Positions 60,160-64,000 of a stretch of 64,000 bases of DNA are shown here, piece by piece. Where the stretch lies: contig JASHOU010000191.1 in NCBI GenBank assembly GCA_030038475.1, positions 1 to 64,000 on the forward strand, in the 5' to 3' direction. This DNA comes from Terriglobales bacterium (lineage in GTDB: Bacteria > Acidobacteriota > Terriglobia > Terriglobales > Acidobacteriaceae). The translations under genes and the position numbers were made by a program. Numbering within the stretch: position 1 is the first letter of the stretch; each line of letters starts with the position of its first letter. The notes under the pieces were generated by a model. It saw only the letters and a program-made list of their open reading frames with translations, ran no database searches and was not told where the DNA came from.

Positions 60160-62922
60160 TTAGAGGTCCAGGAAGGCCCGAAGCGAAGTTAAGTCCTCGT
60201 CGGCACTAATGCGAAATCCCAGGCGCCGGAAGACGGCTTGCATCGATATGTTGTCCGGCAACATTTCCGCCGATACCTGGGCTAATTTTTCGTCGCGGGA
60301 AATCTCGACGATGCGGCGCAGCAGTTCATAGCCCAGCCCCTGGCGTTGATATCGATCGGTAACCAGCGCCGCCACTTCGGCTTCATTCCGCGCGTGCAGC
60401 TTGGTCATACGCCCGACCCCGATAATCTGCCGTTCTCCCGTGGCGGGATCGGTGAGCTCGGCGACCAGCACCATTTCGCGGTCATAATCCCCAAAACAGA
60501 TGCGCAACAGCCGCTCGTGCGCCACACGGCGGCTCAGGCTGAGGGAATTGAAGTAGCGAAGATAAACGCTGCGGTCGGAGAGCGTCTCGTGAAACTTGAC
60601 CATGAGCGGTTCGTCTTCAGGGCGAATGGGACGAATGGTTACCTTATTTCCATCGCGCATAGTCCACGCCGAAACGTATTGCAATGGATAAGGGCGGATT
60701 GCGGGTTTTGGCAACTGATCGAGGGTTAGGTTGGGTTCGTGCAACACGATTCTGGCATCGAGGGCTATCAGGCGTTCGGGCGAGGCCAGCAGAGGATTGA
60801 TGTCAATCTCCGCAATCCAACGTTGTTCGAGCACGAACTGGCTGAAGCGGATCAGCAGATTCTCCAGCGCTGCGATGTTTACCGGTTTTCGTCCGCGAAC
60901 TCCATGGAGAGCGTCGAAGATTCTGGTTTGCTCCATCATTCTTCGCGCCAGTGTAGTGTTCAGCGGTGGAAGCGCCAGGGCATCGTCTCGATAAACATCG
61001 ACCAGCAGGCCGCCAGAACCGAACAGGATTACAGGCCCGAACTGTGCGTCGATCTTGCTGCCGACAATCAAGTCGTAGCCATCGAACCTCACCATCGGTT
61101 GCACGGTTACTCCGGAGAACGTGATACCAGAGAATTGTTCGAGATTGGCTTTTTCCGCAACGGAAGACTGGATGGCGCGATAGGCGGCACGAACCGCCGC
61201 TTCATCCTGCAAGTTGAGTTTGACGCCGCCGACATCGGTTTTGTGGATGATGTTTGCAGAAAGAACTTTGAGCACCACGGGAAAGCCAAGCTGGGACGCA
61301 ATCGCGGCTGCCTCGTCCTCGCTGGTTGCGACGCGCGTTTCTACCGTGGGGATGCCGTAGAGCGACAACAAGCGCTTGGATTCGTACTCCGTGAGCAGAA
61401 CCCGGCCCTCGCTGCGCGCATTCTGAATGAATTGCTCAACCTGATGGCGGGATGCGCTCTCCACTTCAGATTGCTCCGCCAGGGCGGGCGTCTCGTAGAG
61501 ACCGCGCAGATTGTACGTATAGCGCCACATATACGTGAAAGCGCGCGCCGCCGTGTCGGGATAGGAGAATGTGGGGATGCCGGCTGCGTTCAGGGTCGCT
61601 TCGCCGGCGGCTACGCTGTTACCTCCCATCCAGCTGGCGAGCAGGGGCTTGCCGGATTTGGCGTAAGCCTTCAATCCTTCCGCAACCTGCAGAGGATCGG
61701 TCATGCCCTGCGGGGCGAGAATTACCAGCAAACCATCGCCGTTTGGATCCTTGGAAGCAATTTCGAGGGCGCGGGCGTAGCTCTCAGCACTGGCATCGCC
61801 GAGAATGTCGATGGGATTATTGCGGCTCCAGTGCGCTGGAAGAAATTCATCCAACTGCCGCAGGCTCTCGGGAGAAAGTTGGGCCGGTTCTCCTCCATTC
61901 GAGACCAGCGAATCGGTGGCCAATACTCCGGGTCCGCCTGCGTTGCTCACGATCATCAGCCGTGGACCCTTTGGTCGCGGCTGCCTGCCGAGCACTTCCG
62001 CCATATAAAAAAGATCCGCGATGCTGTGCACGCGCAGCACGCCGGAGCGCCGAAAGGCTGCTTCCAGGACATCGTCGCTGCCGGTGAGCGCACCCGTATG
62101 CGATGCCGCCGCGCGCGAAGCCGCTTGCGATCGTCCGGCTTTGATCACGATGATCGGTTTGGCGAGGCTGACTTCACGCGCCGCGGAGAGGAACGACCGC
62201 GCATCGCCCACCGATTCCATGTACAGCAGGATGCTCTTGGTGTGAGAGTCATCGCCAAAGTAATAGATCAAATCGCCCCAACCCACGTCGAGCATCGAAC
62301 CGCTGGAGACAATCGCGCTAAATCCCACCTTTTCGCGTTCGCTCCAGTCGAGGATAGAGGTCAAAAGCGCTCCGCTCTGGCTGAGGAATGCAACATTACC
62401 TATTTGTGGAGCATTTTTGGCGAAGGTTGCATTCAAGCTGATCACCGGGTTCATAATGCCGAGGCAGTTGGGACCGATCAGGCGCATGGAACTATGTCGC
62501 AGGCGCTCTTGAATCTCGCGTTCGAGGGCTGCGCCTTGCACGCCGTGTTCTCTGAATCCAGCCGAAATCACAACCGCCGATTTGGCGCCGGCATCGACGC
62601 ACTCGCCAATGATCTGTGGGACGGTCGCCGCGGGAGTGGCAACGATGGCCAAATCGACAGGTTCAGGAATCTCGCGAATGCTCGCATAGGTTTTGAGGCC
62701 CAGCACTTCCGGGCGGTTTGCGTTGACGGCGTAAACTTTCCCCCGAAAGCCGTGGCTCAGGTTTTCGACGACGGTTCGACCGACAGTCCCGGGACGACTG
62801 GTTGCGCCAATAACGGCTACCGAAGTGGGAGTAAAGATTGCGTCCAAGCCGTAGCTGTGAGGATGAACCCGTCTCTCTTCGTTCGGCAGTCGTCCCACAA
62901 GGCTGGTGTCAGGCGAACTCAT
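60160..62922 (-). CDS. Acyl-CoA synthetase (NDP-forming) fused to a GNAT acetyltransferase (920 aa)
   Basis: Residues 28-160 are the CoA-binding fold ([20 protein letters not shown]), followed by the ligase domains with the catalytic His candidate H275 in SHTGALTG. An ATP-grasp region follows (about 490-710: [25 protein letters not shown]). A GNAT fold (about 755-915) ends in [15 protein letters not shown]. This is the domain order of PatZ/Pat-type protein lysine acetyltransferases, but in those the synthetase part is usually inactive. Retention of the His suggests it could still make ATP from acetyl-CoA. The 265-base gap to nifJ contains the Crp/Fnr-type site. Confidence 0.88.
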   Translation of the reverse strand: MSSPDTSLVGRLPNEERRVHPHSYGLDAIFTPTSVAVIGATSRPGTVGRTVVENLSHGFRGKVYAVNANRPEVLGLKTYASIREIPEPVDLAIVATPAATVPQIIGECVDAGAKSAVVISAGFREHGVQGAALEREIQERLRHSSMRLIGPNCLGIMNPVISLNATFAKNAPQIGNVAFLSQSGALLTSILDWSEREKVGFSAIVSSGSMLDVGWGDLIYYFGDDSHTKSILLYMESVGDARSFLSAAREVSLAKPIIVIKAGRSQAASRAAASHTGALTGSDDVLEAAFRRSGVLRVHSIADLFYMAEVLGRQPRPKGPRLMIVSNAGGPGVLATDSLVSNGGEPAQLSPESLRQLDEFLPAHWSRNNPIDILGDASAESYARALEIASKDPNGDGLLVILAPQGMTDPLQVAEGLKAYAKSGKPLLASWMGGNSVAAGEATLNAAGIPTFSYPDTAARAFTYMWRYTYNLRGLYETPALAEQSEVESASRHQVEQFIQNARSEGRVLLTEYESKRLLSLYGIPTVETRVATSEDEAAAIASQLGFPVVLKVLSANIIHKTDVGGVKLNLQDEAAVRAAYRAIQSSVAEKANLEQFSGITFSGVTVQPMVRFDGYDLIVGSKIDAQFGPVILFGSGGLLVDVYRDDALALPPLNTTLARRMMEQTRIFDALHGVRGRKPVNIAALENLLIRFSQFVLEQRWIAEIDINPLLASPERLIALDARIVLHEPNLTLDQLPKPAIRPYPLQYVSAWTMRDGNKVTIRPIRPEDEPLMVKFHETLSDRSVYLRYFNSLSLSRRVAHERLLRICFGDYDREMVLVAELTDPATGERQIIGVGRMTKLHARNEAEVAALVTDRYQRQGLGYELLRRIVEISRDEKLAQVSAEMLPDNISMQAVFRRLGFRISADEDLTSLRAFLDL

Positions 62923-63030
62923 AAGATCTCCTCGTTGGTATTTTCTTTGTTTCTGGATTCTATCGACACTTACTCACTTCAGGATAGACGATTGGCGAAA
63001 CGCTCGCAGTGCCGGCGCGCGATGCAGATT

Positions 63031-63981
63031 CTAATACGCCCGCGAAACAACGACCGCGTTCCAGCTAGGTTCGGACGCTCCACCACGCACGGTAAGCACC
63101 GGACAGGCGGCTTGCGTCAAGATGGCAGCTGTAGTGCTGGATAAGTGTGCAGTCAGGCCCGAGTTTCCATGTACGGGACGAACGCCGAGAACGACGAGGT
63201 CTGCCGCATGGCTCTTGGAAACTTCGAGAATGCGCTGCGCGGGCGGCGCGAACTGCTGTCCGAACTCAAGTAAGTATTCTGCACGACACCAGGGCAGAGC
63301 CTCGGCGGGGACCAACCTTTGAAGGCGGCGGGTTAACGAAGAGGTGACTTGCTGGAGGTCAGCAATGCCTGCGGCGGGTTGCTCGACGACGTGCAGTAAG
63401 ACAAGTTGCGCCTGATCTTCCTCAGCCAGCGAGATCGCATAGGGAAGCGCGGCCAGGGAGTGGTCGGTGAAATCCGTTGCGAACAAAACCCGCTGAAATT
63501 GAATCTCGCCCTGCGGCTTCGAGCAGATGTGTGGCCCTACAGTCAATACCGGGCACGGAACGCGCCGTAAAATTTCTTCGGCAACGGAACCGAGAAGCAG
63601 TTTCCCCACGCCGGCACGGCCATGGGTGCCGAGCACGAGCAAATCAATTCTGCGTTCTTCAACGACCTGCGTGAGTTGAAGCGCGACCTTACCAATCGGC
63701 ATCAGCACTTCGTGGGGAAATTCCTGCAACTGGCAATCCAGTTGTTTGAAGTGGGCCCGAACCTGTTTGTCTTGTTCCTCGATCAGAGTGGGCCAGGTTT
63801 CCGGCGACAGCAACACCATCTCAGCCTTAGTGGGCATGACGTGCGCTGCGTAGAGCATGGCCGCATAGCGGCGCGCAACTGCCAAGGCGTAGGGGAGTGC
63901 CGCGTCGGAGCATGGAGAGAAATCGGTGGCAAACAAAAGGCGCTTGAATGCGATCCGCTTACCCGCTTCCAATGTGTGCAC
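63031..63981 (-). CDS. Universal stress protein, two tandem UspA domains (316 aa)
   Basis: The GTG at 63981 has GGAGGT upstream. The first UspA domain (residues about 12-165) opens KRLLFATDFSPCSDAALPYA and ends with the ATP-binding GTHGRAGVGKLLLGS. The second (about 165-310) opens RVLFATDFTDHSLAALPYA, but its corresponding loop (GVRPVHGNSGLTAHLSS) departs from the G-x2-G-x9-G-S rule, so only the first probably binds ATP. Double-domain Usp proteins in anaerobes respond to energy or redox stress. It is just upstream of the synthetase-GNAT gene in the same direction. Confidence 0.92.
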   Translation of the reverse strand: MHTLEAGKRIAFKRLLFATDFSPCSDAALPYALAVARRYAAMLYAAHVMPTKAEMVLLSPETWPTLIEEQDKQVRAHFKQLDCQLQEFPHEVLMPIGKVALQLTQVVEERRIDLLVLGTHGRAGVGKLLLGSVAEEILRRVPCPVLTVGPHICSKPQGEIQFQRVLFATDFTDHSLAALPYAISLAEEDQAQLVLLHVVEQPAAGIADLQQVTSSLTRRLQRLVPAEALPWCRAEYLLEFGQQFAPPAQRILEVSKSHAADLVVLGVRPVHGNSGLTAHLSSTTAAILTQAACPVLTVRGGASEPSWNAVVVSRAY

Positions 63982-64000
63982 AACGCACCTCCAGAGGCAT

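Noticed and set aside
60739-63144. An 801-codon open frame on the plus strand
   Set aside because: It is antisense to the well-supported synthetase-GNAT gene, has no domain pattern, and arises from GC-rich codon structure.

Overview
This 64 kb window is GC-rich bacterial chromosome with no rRNA, tRNA, CRISPR array, integrase or transposase that I could see. Paired-CXXCH multihaem cytochromes with NHL propellers, System II cytochrome c maturation (ResB/CcsA), several ferredoxin-dependent 2-oxoacid oxidoreductases, many NtrC-type regulators and degenerate intergenic repeats together suggest a respiratory, at least facultatively anaerobic member of the Acidobacteriota (Terriglobia-like). That assignment is inference from gene content; no marker gene fixes it.

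Layout. 1-2.5 kb: end of an ABC exporter (ATPase, a 104-residue mini-protein, permease). 2.5-8.3 kb, minus strand: two envelope proteins, a hypothetical, then tyrA, DAHP synthase, chorismate mutase and trpA. 8.8-11.9 kb: a convergent pair of paralogous polytopic membrane proteins. 11.9-22.5 kb, minus strand: a large c-type cytochrome cluster (16-haem cytochrome, NHL, tetrahaem cytochrome, SurA/parvulin-like chaperone, outer-membrane barrel, NHL, 12-haem cytochrome). 23.1-29.8 kb, plus strand: resB, ccsA, a histidine kinase, an NtrC-type regulator and an esterase. 29.9-33.0 kb: an accessory patch with a 766-residue putative nuclease/PIN protein, a perfect hairpin and a G-quadruplex motif. 33.0-39.1 kb: a membrane protein, a glutamyl-tRNA reductase homologue lacking its NADPH domain, an AhbD/NirJ-type radical SAM protein, a Crp/Fnr regulator, a class I cytochrome c and a hypothetical. 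39.1-43.2 kb: a four-gene 2-oxoacid:ferredoxin oxidoreductase and a membrane-anchored GcvH-like protein. 43.4-50.2 kb: archaemetzincin, an NtrC regulator, a haem-motif histidine kinase, an NrfD/HybB-like membrane protein, a 4Fe-4S protein, a small cytochrome c and a 44-residue membrane protein. 50.3-64 kb: an aminotransferase, a second oxidoreductase with fused beta and gamma subunits, a dihydroorotate-dehydrogenase-like protein, pyruvate:ferredoxin oxidoreductase, an acyl-CoA synthetase/GNAT fusion and a double UspA protein.

How it fits together. Pyruvate and other 2-oxoacids would be oxidised to acyl-CoA with reduced ferredoxin. The acyl-CoA synthetase could recover ATP. The cytochrome cluster with its maturation genes could carry electrons through the periplasm and across the outer membrane. 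The most striking unifying signal is a palindrome, GTGA-N6-TCAC, found at eight places. All eight lie in intergenic regions next to these redox genes: resB and the 16-haem cytochrome (two copies), the radical SAM haem gene, the Crp/Fnr gene, both oxidoreductase operons, the small cytochrome/44-residue protein region and nifJ. The window's Crp/Fnr protein has a CRP-like R-E-x-x-x-R recognition helix, which is expected to read exactly this sequence. I infer a local redox regulon controlled by that protein.
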